Part shown: piece after piece, positions 44,163 through 51,953 of the stretch | How the letters are laid out: each line of letters starts with the position of its first letter | Position numbering within the stretch: the first letter of the stretch is position 1 | Source of the DNA: Streptosporangiaceae bacterium | GTDB lineage: Bacteria > Actinomycetota > Actinomycetes > Streptosporangiales > Streptosporangiaceae | Assembly (NCBI GenBank): GCA_025934635.1 | Contig: JAICWX010000005.1 | Span: 3,672 to 67,671, forward strand | Direction: 5' to 3' | Length of the DNA stretch: 64,000 nucleotides | Program-made: the position numbers and the translations under genes | Notes under the pieces: generated by a model | The model's input: only the letters and a program-made list of their open reading frames with translations | What the model was told of the DNA's origin: nothing | The model's database searches: none

Positions 44163-45029
44163 ATGAGGGAGATCACGGTCGGCGTCGTCGCCCCGGCCTA
44201 CGTCAACGTCCCGCTGTGGATCGCGCAGGAAAAAGGCTTCCTCGAACAGCACGGCCTCGCCGCGACCGAGAACATCCTGGGCACCACGCACGGCGTGACC
44301 CAGGCGCTCCGCCACGGCACCGTCGACATCGCCCTCGGCTCCCCGGAGGGCAGCATCGCCGACGCGGTAGCCGGCGGCCATCTTCGCGTCGCCGCCGGAC
44401 TCATCGACCGCCCCCCGCTCTCCATGATTGCCATCCCGAAGCACAAGACCTTTGCCGACCTGCGCGGCGGCCGGATCGGCACCTCCTCCCTGACCGAAGG
44501 CACCCGGCACGTCGCCGAGCGGATGCTCGCCGCGAACGGACTGACCTACCCGGCCGACTACGACTTCGCCCTGGAGGGCTCGCACGTCGAGCGGTGGAAG
44601 GCGCTCCAGGCCGGCACGATCGACGCGGCCCTGCAGATGATCCCGTACGACGCCATGGCGGTCGACGCCGGCTTCACCGACCTCGGGCCGGTGACCGAGG
44701 AATTCGCCCTGAGCACCGTCTGCATCAAGCTTCCGGCCGAACGGGATATCGTCCCCCCCTTCCTTCAGGCCCTCGCCGAAGCGACGCAATGGTTCCGCGA
44801 TCACGTCGAGGAATCCGCGGCACTCGCCGCCGCCCGCACCTCCATGGACACCCGCTACGCCCTCGGCGCCTGCCGCAAGCTGGCCGCCGACGGCGTGATC
44901 CCGCCGGACCAGCGGTCCGCCCCCGCGGCCATCGGCGCCGTCGTCGCCGCCCTGCGGGCCAGCGGCCAGCTTCCGCCCGACGGGCGGCCCGACCCCGTCG
45001 AAACCGCCGTCGACTACTCCTACCTGTGA
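44163..45029 (+). CDS. NMT1/SsuA-type binding-fold protein without signal peptide
   Basis: 288 aa from ATG 44163, 7 bases after the previous stop. MREITVGVVAPAYVNVPLWI, AQEKGFLEQHGL, GTTHGVTQALRHGTVDIALG and LRGGRIGTSSLTEGTRHVAE are the layout of ABC-transporter binding proteins for nitrate, sulfonate or thiamine precursors. It has no signal sequence or lipobox, and no matching permease or ATPase adjoins, so it seems cytosolic. A known cytosolic enzyme of this fold is 4,5-dihydroxyphthalate decarboxylase, so an enzyme acting on an aromatic acid is a reasonable alternative. Its stop overlaps the next ATG (TGATG). Confidence 0.65.
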   Translation: MREITVGVVAPAYVNVPLWIAQEKGFLEQHGLAATENILGTTHGVTQALRHGTVDIALGSPEGSIADAVAGGHLRVAAGLIDRPPLSMIAIPKHKTFADLRGGRIGTSSLTEGTRHVAERMLAANGLTYPADYDFALEGSHVERWKALQAGTIDAALQMIPYDAMAVDAGFTDLGPVTEEFALSTVCIKLPAERDIVPPFLQALAEATQWFRDHVEESAALAAARTSMDTRYALGACRKLAADGVIPPDQRSAPAAIGAVVAALRASGQLPPDGRPDPVETAVDYSYL

Positions 45030-46663
45030 TGGACAGCCCCGTGATTGATGGGCCGTTCGACGTCGCGGTCGTGGGCGGCGGCCCGGTCGGCATGTGGCTG
45101 GCCGCCGAACTGCACCGCGGGGGAGCGCGCCCGGTCGTGCTGGAGCGGCGCGCGCAGCGCCCGCCCTACTCCAAGGCGCTTACCCTCTACCCGCGCACGC
45201 TCGAAGTTTTCGCCATGCGCGGCCTGGTCGACCGCTGGCTGGCCGAGGGCACCCCGGTGCCGTCCTCGCACTTCGCGCTGCTGAAGAACCGGCTGGACTT
45301 CTCGGTCCTGCCGACCCGCTACCCGTACACCCTGTTCCTGCCCCAGCGCCGCACCGAGGAACTGCTCGAAGCACACCTAGCCGAGCTCGGCGTTCCCTAT
45401 CGTCGCGGCCATTCCGTCACCGGTCTCCGCCAGGATGCGTCCGGTGTCGACCTCGACGTGGAGACGCCGACCGGGACGGCGACCCTGCGGGCCGCGTTCG
45501 CGGTCGGCTGCGACGGCGCCGCCAGCGGTGTCCGCACCGCGGCCGGGATCGACTTCGCCGGCAGCCCGGACACCTGGCGGACCATCCTCGGCGACGTCGA
45601 CCTGGCCGACCCGCCCGCGGCTCCCGCGCTGTCCCTGAACGAGTCCGGCGGCTCGATGTACATGGTCGCGATCGGCGGCGGCCGGTACCGGATCGCCACC
45701 ATCGACCACGCGACGCTGGGCGACCCGCTCGACGCCCCGGCCACGTTCGCCGAACTGCAAGCCAGCGCCCGGCGCCTGGCCGGGACCGACTTCGGCATGA
45801 GGGAAACCCCGGACATGTGGCTGAGCCGGGTCGGCAACGCCGCCCGGCAGGCCGAGCACTACCGGTCCGGCCGCGTCCTGCTGGCCGGCGACGCCGCCCA
45901 CATCCACTACCCGGCCGGCGGCCAGGGCCTCAACCTCGGCCTGCAAGACGCCGCCAACCTGGCCTGGAAACTCGCCGCCGAAATCCGCGGCTGGGCGCCC
46001 CCCGGCCTGCTCGACAGCTATCACGCCGAACGCTATCCCGTCGGCCTGGAGGTCATCGACGACTCGCTGGCCCAGTGCGGCCTGATCGCCAACCCCACCC
46101 GCGAAGGCGTCGTCCTCCGCGACCGCTTCAACACCCTCCTCGGCAGCTACCCCGCCCTCGCCCAGGACCTGTCCCTGCGCCTCTCCGGCCTAGCCATCCG
46201 CTACCCCGCCCCAGACCAGGACACCGCCAGCCCCCAGGACCAGGACACCGCCAGCCCCATCGGCGAGCGAGCCCCCGACCTCCCCCTGCGCATCATCGAC
46301 CCGCACCAGCCCGCTCCCCGCCCGAACCAGCCCGCTCCCCGCCCGAACCAGCCCGCTACCCGCTCGAACCAGCCCGCCACCCCGCTTCCCGCCCCGGTCA
46401 CCACGATCTTCGCTCTCCTCCCTCCTGCGAGGTTTGTCCTGCTCAATCTGGTTTCTGAGGCCCCCTCAGCCCCTGCGCTCCCGCCCGATTCGATCCCGGC
46501 CGGCTATGCCGACCGCCTGACCGTCGTGACCGCCCAGCTAGCCGAAGACCACCCCACCTGGTCCGGCCTGCGCACCGTCCTCATCCGCCCCGACGGCTAC
46601 CTAGCCTGGGCCACCCCCGCCACCGACCCCCCGCCCCTAGCCACCTGGCTCGGCCACCCCTAA
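45029..46663 (+). CDS. FAD-dependent aromatic hydroxylase (PheA/MhpA-like)
   Basis: 544 aa from ATG 45029. FAD motif FDVAVVGGGPVGMWLAAELH, then KALTLYPRTLEVFAMRGLVD, the DG motif FAVGCDGAASGVRTAAGIDF and the GD motif VLLAGDAAHIHYPAGGQGLN followed by LGLQDAANLAWKLAAEIRGW. The C-terminal thioredoxin-like domain (about 440-544) is typical of phenol-hydroxylase-type enzymes. Between them is an unusual Pro-rich linker with repeats of DQDTASP and QPAPRPN. It hydroxylates an aromatic or a polyketide-like ring; the exact substrate is unknown. It is last in the catabolic operon, followed by a hairpin at 46720. Confidence 0.85.
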   Translation: MDSPVIDGPFDVAVVGGGPVGMWLAAELHRGGARPVVLERRAQRPPYSKALTLYPRTLEVFAMRGLVDRWLAEGTPVPSSHFALLKNRLDFSVLPTRYPYTLFLPQRRTEELLEAHLAELGVPYRRGHSVTGLRQDASGVDLDVETPTGTATLRAAFAVGCDGAASGVRTAAGIDFAGSPDTWRTILGDVDLADPPAAPALSLNESGGSMYMVAIGGGRYRIATIDHATLGDPLDAPATFAELQASARRLAGTDFGMRETPDMWLSRVGNAARQAEHYRSGRVLLAGDAAHIHYPAGGQGLNLGLQDAANLAWKLAAEIRGWAPPGLLDSYHAERYPVGLEVIDDSLAQCGLIANPTREGVVLRDRFNTLLGSYPALAQDLSLRLSGLAIRYPAPDQDTASPQDQDTASPIGERAPDLPLRIIDPHQPAPRPNQPAPRPNQPATRSNQPATPLPAPVTTIFALLPPARFVLLNLVSEAPSAPALPPDSIPAGYADRLTVVTAQLAEDHPTWSGLRTVLIRPDGYLAWATPATDPPPLATWLGHP

Positions 46664-46719
46664 GCCCGCCCCGCGTCCCGTCCTATGAACGTCGCGTCCT
46701 AAGAACTCGGTATGCCATC

Positions 46720-46739
46720 GGGTACTTACTTACGTACCC
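46720..46739. terminator. Hairpin after the catabolic operon
   Basis: GGGTAC and GTACCC (46720-46725, 46734-46739) form a 6-bp stem with an 8-base loop, 57 bases after the last operon stop. No U-run follows, so the terminator call is weak. Confidence 0.3.
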
Positions 46740-46757
46740 CGTGCGCCACCCACTCCC

Positions 46758-46857
46758 GTCCACCGCCAGCCCACCGCCGTTCACCGCCAGCCCACCGCCG
46801 TTCACCGCCAGCCCACCGCCGTTCACCGCCAGCCCACTCCCGTCCACCGCCAGCCCG
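46758..46857. repeat. Tandem repeat with 21-bp unit
   Basis: The unit CGTTCACCGCCAGCCCACCG, plus one base, is repeated about four to five times with small changes at the first and last copy. It is continuous, without unique spacers. A frame through it would encode a Pro/Ser/His repeat, but no start signal or family supports a gene. Confidence 0.85.
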
Positions 46858-46931
46858 GCCCCACGCGCCGGATCCCACTGACCCCATGTGCATCACAGGC
46901 TGTTCATGAGGTGAGAATGGCGTATTAACGC

Positions 46932-46991
46932 GGTGGATCCGGATTATCCGGTGGATCTGGGTAACCCTGGGGTACCGGATCCACCGGATAA
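46932..46991. repeat. Strong hairpin with 14-bp perfect arms
   Basis: TTATCCGGTGGATC (46944-46957) pairs perfectly with GATCCACCGGATAA (46978-46991) around a 20-base loop. The loop itself holds GGTAACC and GGTACC. A further GGTGGATCCGG at 46932 repeats part of the first arm. The AT-rich flanks (GTATTAAC, CATATCC) stand out. It could be a terminator, a small mobile-element end or a protein-binding palindrome. The stretch 46664-47136 has no gene I can support apart from these repeats. Confidence 0.75.
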
Positions 46992-47136
46992 GCCATATCC
47001 TCCGAGCTATTTCCCAGCGCATTGCATCACGGCGCGCTTGGGTAACACGGAGGTCCTCATGGCGCCTCGCGGACGTAGGCCTGGGCCGGGATCCGCAGCA
47101 GGGCGGGCAGGATGACCGCCGCCACTCGTCAAGATC

Positions 47137-47355
47137 GTGGGGATCGAGGAGGCCGGCTCGGATCCCGGGGTGACGGTCACGCCGCACGCGCAGCCCGGCG
47201 CCCGGCTCGACGGGCTGCGCGACAACTACTCCCGGCTGGCCGAGGCCCGGGCCTTCGCCGCGGACCCCGAGCAGGCACTGGCGATGGCACGGGACGCGAT
47301 CAGGAGCCTGAAGATCGTCGTGCACGCGCCCCCGGCCGACCCCGACTGGTTCTGA
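47137..47355 (+). CDS. Possible small protein, 72 aa, perhaps a remnant
   Basis: GTG 47137 opens a frame with strong GC3 bias: ARLDGLRDNYSRLAEARAFA then DPEQALAMARDAIRSLKIVV, a helical and acidic profile ending PPADPDWF. There is no clear ribosome-binding site, and an in-frame stop sits 8 codons upstream after PPPLVKIV, so the piece may be the end of a larger lost gene. No family is recognised. Confidence 0.4.
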   Translation: MGIEEAGSDPGVTVTPHAQPGARLDGLRDNYSRLAEARAFAADPEQALAMARDAIRSLKIVVHAPPADPDWF

Positions 47356-47361
47356 ACAGGG

Positions 47362-47655
47362 CTACATGGAGTGGGCCTCGTAGATGCGGACGCTTTCGAT
47401 CACCGGCATGCCGCTCACCAGCGATTCGGCTTCGGCGAGGCTCTCGGCGTTGAGGATGCAGTAGCCGACCAGCGGTGACGGTGACTGCAGATCCAGCTCG
47501 GTGCGGCCGCCCGCGCTGAGTTCGACCCCGCGCCCGAACGGGCTGCCCGGATCGACCAGGTGTGGGCCGGCCGCCTTGAACCATTCACCCCAGGCCCGCT
47601 GCACCTCGTCCGTCGGCGGGACGAACCCGTAGGTCAGTACGACGAACTTCTTCAC
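47362..47655 (-). CDS. YCII-related domain protein
   Basis: 97 aa from ATG 47655. KKFVVLTYGFVPPTDEVQRA, WFKAAGPHLVDPGSPFG, VGYCILNAESLAEAESLVSG and a closing VRIYEAHSM follow the YCII fold (dimeric alpha+beta barrel with a conserved His/Asp region). Its ATG overlaps the stop of the ArsR gene upstream by 4 bases, so both are one operon. The role is unknown; ArsR/YCII or ArsR/SRPBCC pairs are common in actinobacteria. Confidence 0.82.
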   Translation of the reverse strand: MKKFVVLTYGFVPPTDEVQRAWGEWFKAAGPHLVDPGSPFGRGVELSAGGRTELDLQSPSPLVGYCILNAESLAEAESLVSGMPVIESVRIYEAHSM

Positions 47656-48056
47656 TGCGTGCTCCTGTCTGCATCCCCGGCCGGCCGCTGGGGGTCGCGG
47701 CCGAGATAGCCCTGGTAGTTCTCGAACGAGGCCTCGTCGCTGCCCCAGTAGGTGTGGAACTGGCCCGCCCAGTCCTGCAGCAGCCGGAGCCGGCCCGGGT
47801 GCAGGATCAGGTAGGTCGTGCGGCCGGTCTTGCGGCGGCTGACCAGGCCCGCGCTCTCCAGCGCCTTGACGTGCTTGTGGATGGCCGGCAGCGACAGGCC
47901 CCGCATCCGGGCAAGCTGGCTGACGGCGCAGGGCTGCAAGCCAAGGGTGTAGACGATCGCCCGCCGGTGGGGGTTCGCCAGTGCCTCCAGCACGGCATCG
48001 AGCACGGCGTCGTTCCCATCGGCCCCGCCAGTACCTGGCCCGTCGATCCCGGTCAC
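47652..48056 (-). CDS. ArsR-family transcriptional regulator
   Basis: 134 aa from GTG 48056; longer readings would translate the operator. HTH: LDAVLEALANPHRRAIVYTL, LQPCAVSQLARMRGLSLPAI, HKHVKALESAGLVSRRKTGR and TTYLILHPGRLRLLQDW. The C-terminal HTYWGSDEASFENYQGYL helix is characteristic of the subgroup paired with SRPBCC or YCII proteins. It probably represses itself and the YCII gene through the palindromes just upstream. Confidence 0.88.
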   Translation of the reverse strand: MTGIDGPGTGGADGNDAVLDAVLEALANPHRRAIVYTLGLQPCAVSQLARMRGLSLPAIHKHVKALESAGLVSRRKTGRTTYLILHPGRLRLLQDWAGQFHTYWGSDEASFENYQGYLGRDPQRPAGDADRSTQ

Positions 48057-48061
48057 ATTAC

Positions 48062-48096
48062 TTAACCTCCAGGTTAATGTTAACCTGGGAGTTAAC
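48062..48096. promoter_or_regulatory. Double palindrome, candidate ArsR operator
   Basis: TTAACCTCCAGGTTAA (48062-48077) is an inverted repeat with 7-bp arms and a 2-bp centre. TTAACCTGGGAGTTAA (48080-48095) is a second, imperfect copy 18 bp on. They begin 5 bases upstream of the ArsR start codon GTG 48056. Strong autoregulatory operator candidate. Confidence 0.7.
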
Positions 48097-48144
48097 TTTG
48101 TCCAGCCGCGGCCCGGGATCCCCGCCGGGCTGTCAATCAATTAA

Positions 48145-48158
48145 CGTGATCCACGTCA
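48145..48158. promoter_or_regulatory. CRP-like site GTGA-N6-TCAC
   Basis: GTGATCCACGTCAC, followed by A, matches the GTGA-N6-TCAC core of bacterial and actinobacterial Crp sites. It lies between the divergent ArsR gene and the secreted-protein gene, 201 bases before the latter. The rest of the gap 48057-48358 is AT-rich with a possible hairpin TCAAGG...CCTTGA (48268-48291); no known riboswitch was recognised. Confidence 0.4.
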
Positions 48159-48358
48159 CATCGACCGGCCCATCCGTATTACTGCTGGGTAACCATGAAT
48201 TCCGGCGTTCGGCTTACCCGTTAGTTACTAGAGATCATTCTCATCTGCCGATACTCAAACAAGATCAATCAAGGTTGAGCGCAAGTCCTTGATGTTTATT
48301 GGTGATTCGCGGGGATACCTATCGATGATTCAAACAACGCCTATCGAGAGGTAAATCC

Positions 48359-48982
48359 GTGAAAGCACCTCACCTGCGCATTCTTGCCGCCACCGCAGTT
48401 GCCGCCGCCATGGCCACCGGCCTGACCGCCACCGCGGCCAGCGCCGCGACCGCCCACGCCGCGACCGCACAGCAGGCGGCCCGCACCGTCGCGGCCGCGC
48501 CCGCCGCCGCGCCTGGCAGCATCACCTCCACGGTGGCCGGCACGTTCACCAACGCCGACGGCCAGGGCACCTTCGCGGGCACGTTCACCCCGCGGAAGTT
48601 CGCCGTGGTCAACGGCGTCCTGGAGGCAACGGGCCTGCTCAAGGGCACGATGACCGACGCCAGCGGGACCAAGCTCGGCACCGTGAGCCAGACCGCCACG
48701 CTGCCGGTCAACACCAGCGGCGCTGCCCCGTCGAACGCGGCCAACGCCGCCCTGGCCTGCAACATCCTTGACCTGACGCTCGGGCCGCTGAACCTCAACC
48801 TGCTCGGACTGGTCGTCACCTTGAACCAGGTCCACCTGGTCATCAATGCGGTGCCCGGCGCGGGCAACCTGCTCGGCAATCTGCTGTGCGCGGTGGCTGG
48901 CCTGCTCAATGGCGGCGGCGCGCTGAGCGGCGTTCTCGGTCAGATCGCCACCCTGCTCAACCAGATTCTGGCGCTGCTTTAA
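48359..48982 (+). CDS. Secreted protein of unknown function with hydrophobic C-terminus
   Basis: 207 aa from GTG 48359 behind GAGAGG. The signal peptide runs to about residue 35 (ILAATAVAAAMATGLTATAA, cleavage near ASA). A beta-rich part follows (ITSTVAGTFTNADGQGTFAG, FAVVNGVLEATGLLKGTMTD). Then comes a Leu/Asn-rich region with two Cys: ACNILDLTLGPLNLNLLGLV, VHLVINAVPGAGNLLGNLLC and AVAGLLNGGGALSGVLG. The GAGNLLGNLLCAVAGLL element is common in actinobacterial secreted proteins of unknown role. It is likely extracellular and monocistronic, ended by a strong terminator. Confidence 0.8.
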   Translation: MKAPHLRILAATAVAAAMATGLTATAASAATAHAATAQQAARTVAAAPAAAPGSITSTVAGTFTNADGQGTFAGTFTPRKFAVVNGVLEATGLLKGTMTDASGTKLGTVSQTATLPVNTSGAAPSNAANAALACNILDLTLGPLNLNLLGLVVTLNQVHLVINAVPGAGNLLGNLLCAVAGLLNGGGALSGVLGQIATLLNQILALL

Positions 48983-48997
48983 TTCACCGATAACGTG

Positions 48998-49027
48998 CGG
49001 CCGCGGCCCCTGAAAAGGCCGCGGCCG
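48998..49027. terminator. Bidirectional intrinsic-type terminator hairpin
   Basis: CGGCCGCGGCC (48998-49008) and GGCCGCGGCCG (49017-49027) form a perfect 11-bp GC stem with loop CCTGAAAA. It lies 15 bases after the secreted-protein stop and just before the end of the convergent oxidase gene, so it can serve both. No U-tract, as often in actinobacteria. Confidence 0.75.
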
Positions 49028-49033
49028 TGCCGG

Positions 49034-50239
49034 TTATTCCGGGGCCGGGTCGTAATAATGCGCGTATTGCCATATCCCGCGATCGATCAGTTCCTCGTCC
49101 CCGAGCAGGCCGAACCTCTCCGGTGCCAGCGCCTCCATCCCCCTCGCGTTGCCCGTGGTGATCCACCCGGCCAGCGCCTCCCCGATCCCCAGCGCCGAGG
49201 AGAACCCCGACCCGTTGCATCCGCTGGCTACCCAGAGCCCGGGCCGCTCCGGTACCGGCCCGGCCACGAACCGCCCGTCCGGGCTCATCGTGAACAGCCC
49301 TCCGCGATGCTCGGCCACCGTCCCCGCGCCCGCCAGCTGAACCTCGCCTGCCACTTGACCCGTCAGCTTGCGTAGCACATCCATGTCCAGCGGTACGTCG
49401 TCGGTACTGAACGAGGCGGCCTGACCGGCCGGGTCGACCGGCAGCGGATCTGCCTCGAACCCCCCGGCCATCAGCCCGTCCCGGGCCGGCCGCAGGTAGA
49501 CGGCGGCGTCGACCACCCGCACGATCGGGTCAGCCGGATCGACCCCGCTAGCGGGCTCGGTGATCAGCAGCTGGTGACGGACGGTGGCGACGGGCACCCG
49601 CGCCCCGGCCAGCGCGCCCACCTGGCGCACCCACCCCCCGGCCGCGTCCACCACCACCAGCGCCGTGATCGTCCGCTGCCCGGTTTCCACCCCCGCCACT
49701 TGGCCACCGTCGACGATCACCCCGGTGACCGCCTCGTTCTCCGCCACATCCACGCCAAGCCGCCGGCAGGCCGCCAGGCAGGCAGCGATGAGGCTGGCCG
49801 GCTCCTCGATGTAAATGTCTTCGGGGCACCACAGCGCGACGTCCGCCTCGTTCGGCCGGTAAAAGCTCAGGGCGGCCAGCTGGCCCGGTTCCGCCTCGCG
49901 CACGTCGGCACCCCAGCCCCGGGCCTGCGCCAGCTCCCGGCGCAGGTAATCGCCGTGCGCGCCGGTCCGGGCGATCAGGAAGCTGCCGCTGGCGGCCACC
50001 GCCAGCGGCTCCCCGGCCCAGTCGGCGAAGGTCGCCGCCCGGGTGATGCTGCGCCGCGCCAGCTGCGTCCGCAGCTCGTCGGCCTGGACCGACTTGAACA
50101 GGCCGGCCGCCCGCCCGGACGCCTGTGACCCGGCCGTCAGCCGCTCCAGCACCGTCACCGACCGTCCGGCCAGCGCGAGGTGCAGGGCGGTGCTGAGGCC
50201 GAGCGCGCCGGCCCCGATTACGACGACATCGGTATCCAT
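49034..50239 (-). CDS. FAD-dependent amino-acid oxidase-like protein (DAO family)
   Basis: 401 aa from ATG 50239. FAD motif MDTDVVVIGAGALGLSTALH, then QASGRAAGLFKSVQADELRT (a typical substrate-side start), VPVATVRHQLLITEPASG, VYLRPARDGLMAGGF and the C-terminal FAD loop ERPGLWVASGCNGSGFSSAL. This is the glycine/sarcosine/D-amino-acid oxidase fold; the substrate is unknown. Its start lies 22 bases inside the tail of a broken MFS gene on the same strand. Confidence 0.88.
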   Translation of the reverse strand: MDTDVVVIGAGALGLSTALHLALAGRSVTVLERLTAGSQASGRAAGLFKSVQADELRTQLARRSITRAATFADWAGEPLAVAASGSFLIARTGAHGDYLRRELAQARGWGADVREAEPGQLAALSFYRPNEADVALWCPEDIYIEEPASLIAACLAACRRLGVDVAENEAVTGVIVDGGQVAGVETGQRTITALVVVDAAGGWVRQVGALAGARVPVATVRHQLLITEPASGVDPADPIVRVVDAAVYLRPARDGLMAGGFEADPLPVDPAGQAASFSTDDVPLDMDVLRKLTGQVAGEVQLAGAGTVAEHRGGLFTMSPDGRFVAGPVPERPGLWVASGCNGSGFSSALGIGEALAGWITTGNARGMEALAPERFGLLGDEELIDRGIWQYAHYYDPAPE

Positions 50240-51170
50240 GACGTTATTGTGCAGCAGCGGTCGCCGCCCGGCCGCCCGGCAGGCCGCCTCGCCTCGACGT
50301 CTGCCTCGCGCACCAGGCGCAGCGTGATCCGCCCGATGGCCTCTTCGACTTCGGCCCGCTGCTCCGAGTTGACCTCGTGCGCCTCGAGCCAGCCGCTCAG
50401 CTCGCCCATCAGCCAGGCCTTCCAGGCCGCGACGAGCTTGCTGACCTCGGCTTCGCCGCGTGCTCCCGGACGAATACCCCGATCAGCCCCCAGGCGGTGG
50501 CCAGGTCCAGCGTGGTCCCGGCGCTGGCCATGATCCCGGCCAGCGACGACCGGTTATCCCGGCGCAGGATCTGGCCGACCACGTTGGCCAGCTGGTGCTC
50601 GTTGTCGCTGCCCTCGGGGACGGCGAACCCGTCGCCCACCCCGCGGGCCCGGGCCACCCCCCGCATCGCGACCTGCGGCAAGAACAGCGCCAGGATGAAG
50701 GTGACCACCGCGATCGGCACGGCGAACAGGAACACGTGCTGGAGCGAGGCGGCGTAGGCGGCGACGATCGGTGTCCGGGCCGTACTGGGGAGCTTGCGCA
50801 CGAGTTCGGGGCTGCTCACCGCGGAGGCCGGTACCCGCGCGCTGACCAGGGGCAGTCGCCAGCCGTCCCTGGAGTCCGTCGGCGTAGATGCTGCCCATGA
50901 TCGAGGCGCCGAACGACCCGCCGAGGGTGCGGAAGAACGTCACCCCCGAGGTGGCGGTGCCCAGGTCGGAGTAGGCCACCGTGTTCTGCGCGACCAGCGT
51001 CAGGATGTGCATGATGAGCCCGATGCCGGCCCCGAGCACCAGCAGGAACAGCGACACCAGCCAGAAGCTGCTGTGCGAGTCCATCCGGGACAGCAGGAAC
51101 AGGCCGATCGCGGTAACCGCGGAGCCGGCGATGGGGAACACCCGGTACTGCGCGGCGACCGGGACCCGCG
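50218..51170 (-). pseudogene. MFS drug-exporter (DHA2/EmrB type) pseudogene, N-terminal half missing, two frameshifts
   Basis: Reading leftward: VFPIAGSAVTAIGLFLLSRM, IGLIMHILTLVAQNTVAYSD, LGTATSGVTFFRTLGGSFGA and SIMGSIYADGLQGRLA are helices 9-12 of a 14-helix exporter. Near 50840 the frame shifts and continues with VRKLPSTARTPIVAAYAASL, HVFLFAVPIAVVTFILALFL and ANVVGQILRRDNRSSLAGIM. Near 50460 it shifts again into EVSKLVAAWKAWLMGELSGW, LEAHEVNSEQRAEVEEAIGR and a stop at 50218. Helices 1-8 are absent; the break at about 51170-51195 abuts a LuxR remnant in the other orientation. Confidence 0.85.
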
Positions 51171-51189
51171 CGGCCCCGTTCACGGCGAT

Positions 51190-51875
51190 GATGCTGGCGG
51201 CGTTCCGCGGCGATGCGGCCGAAGCCGCCCCGCTGGTCGAGGCCACCGTCGCCGACGCCACCGCCGCGGGCCAGGGCATCGCCGCGGCGTACGCCCGCTG
51301 GGTGGCGGCCATCCTCGGCAACGGCCTCGGCCGCTACGCCGAGGCCCTGCCCGCCGCCCGGCAGGCCACCGAGGACACCTCGACGGTCTTCATCTCCATG
51401 TGGGCCCTGCCCGAGCTGATCGAGGCCGCCGTCCGCACCGGGGAGGCTGCCGCCGCCCGGGCCGCCCTGACCCGGCTGACCGAGTTCACCCAGGCCGGGA
51501 AGACCGACTTCGGCCTCGGGATCGAGGCGCGCTCGCGGGCCCAGGTCTCGCACGGCAAGGCGGCCGAGGGCGGCTACCAGGAGGCCATCACCCGGCTCGG
51601 CCGCACCCGGCTGCGGACCGAGCTCGGCCGCGCCCACCTGCTCTACGGCGAGTGGCTGCGCCGAGACCGTCCGCAAGCGCTCGGCCGCGTCGGCATCCGA
51701 GCTCACCGCGCAGGAGGCCTCGATCACCCGGCTCGCCGTCGAAGGCCGCACCAACCCCGAGATCGGCGCCCAGCTCTTCCTGTCCGCCCGCACCGTCGAG
51801 TGGCACCTCCGCAAGATCTTCGCCAAGCTCGGCATCACCTCCCGCCGCGAACTCCGCGCTGTTCTCCCTTCGTAG
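51190..51875 (+). pseudogene. LuxR-family (LAL/MalT-like) regulator remnant
   Basis: LAAFRGDAAEAAPLVEATVA, AAYARWVAAILGNGLGRYAE and ELIEAAVRTGEAAAARAALT, ending LGRAHLLYGEWLRR, are the end of the helical region of a large LuxR regulator. At about 51665 the frame changes and ETVRKRSAASASELTAQEAS, ITRLAVEGRTNPEIGAQLFL and SARTVEWHLRKIFAKLGITS follow, a complete LuxR HTH ending at TAG 51873. Some 30-40 residues that normally lie between GEWLRR and ETVRKRS are missing, so a deletion caused the shift. The ATPase and most of the protein are absent. Confidence 0.85.
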
Positions 51876-51953
51876 CCGAAAGCGGAATCGGTCCTGCTTA
51901 TGCTGACCGGATTGGATCTTACGATCAGGGCCGATCCTTGCCAGGCTCGTCCT

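Noticed and set aside
46758..46857. CRISPR array
   Set aside because: Repeats are back to back with no unique spacers and no cas genes are present.
46712..46909. Short frame through the 21-bp repeats
   Set aside because: No ribosome site, no family, only the repeat translated as Pro/Ser/His.
48057..48358. Riboswitch (for example cyclic di-AMP type) before the secreted-protein gene
   Set aside because: No conserved core recognised; only a weak 6-bp hairpin and a CRP-like site.
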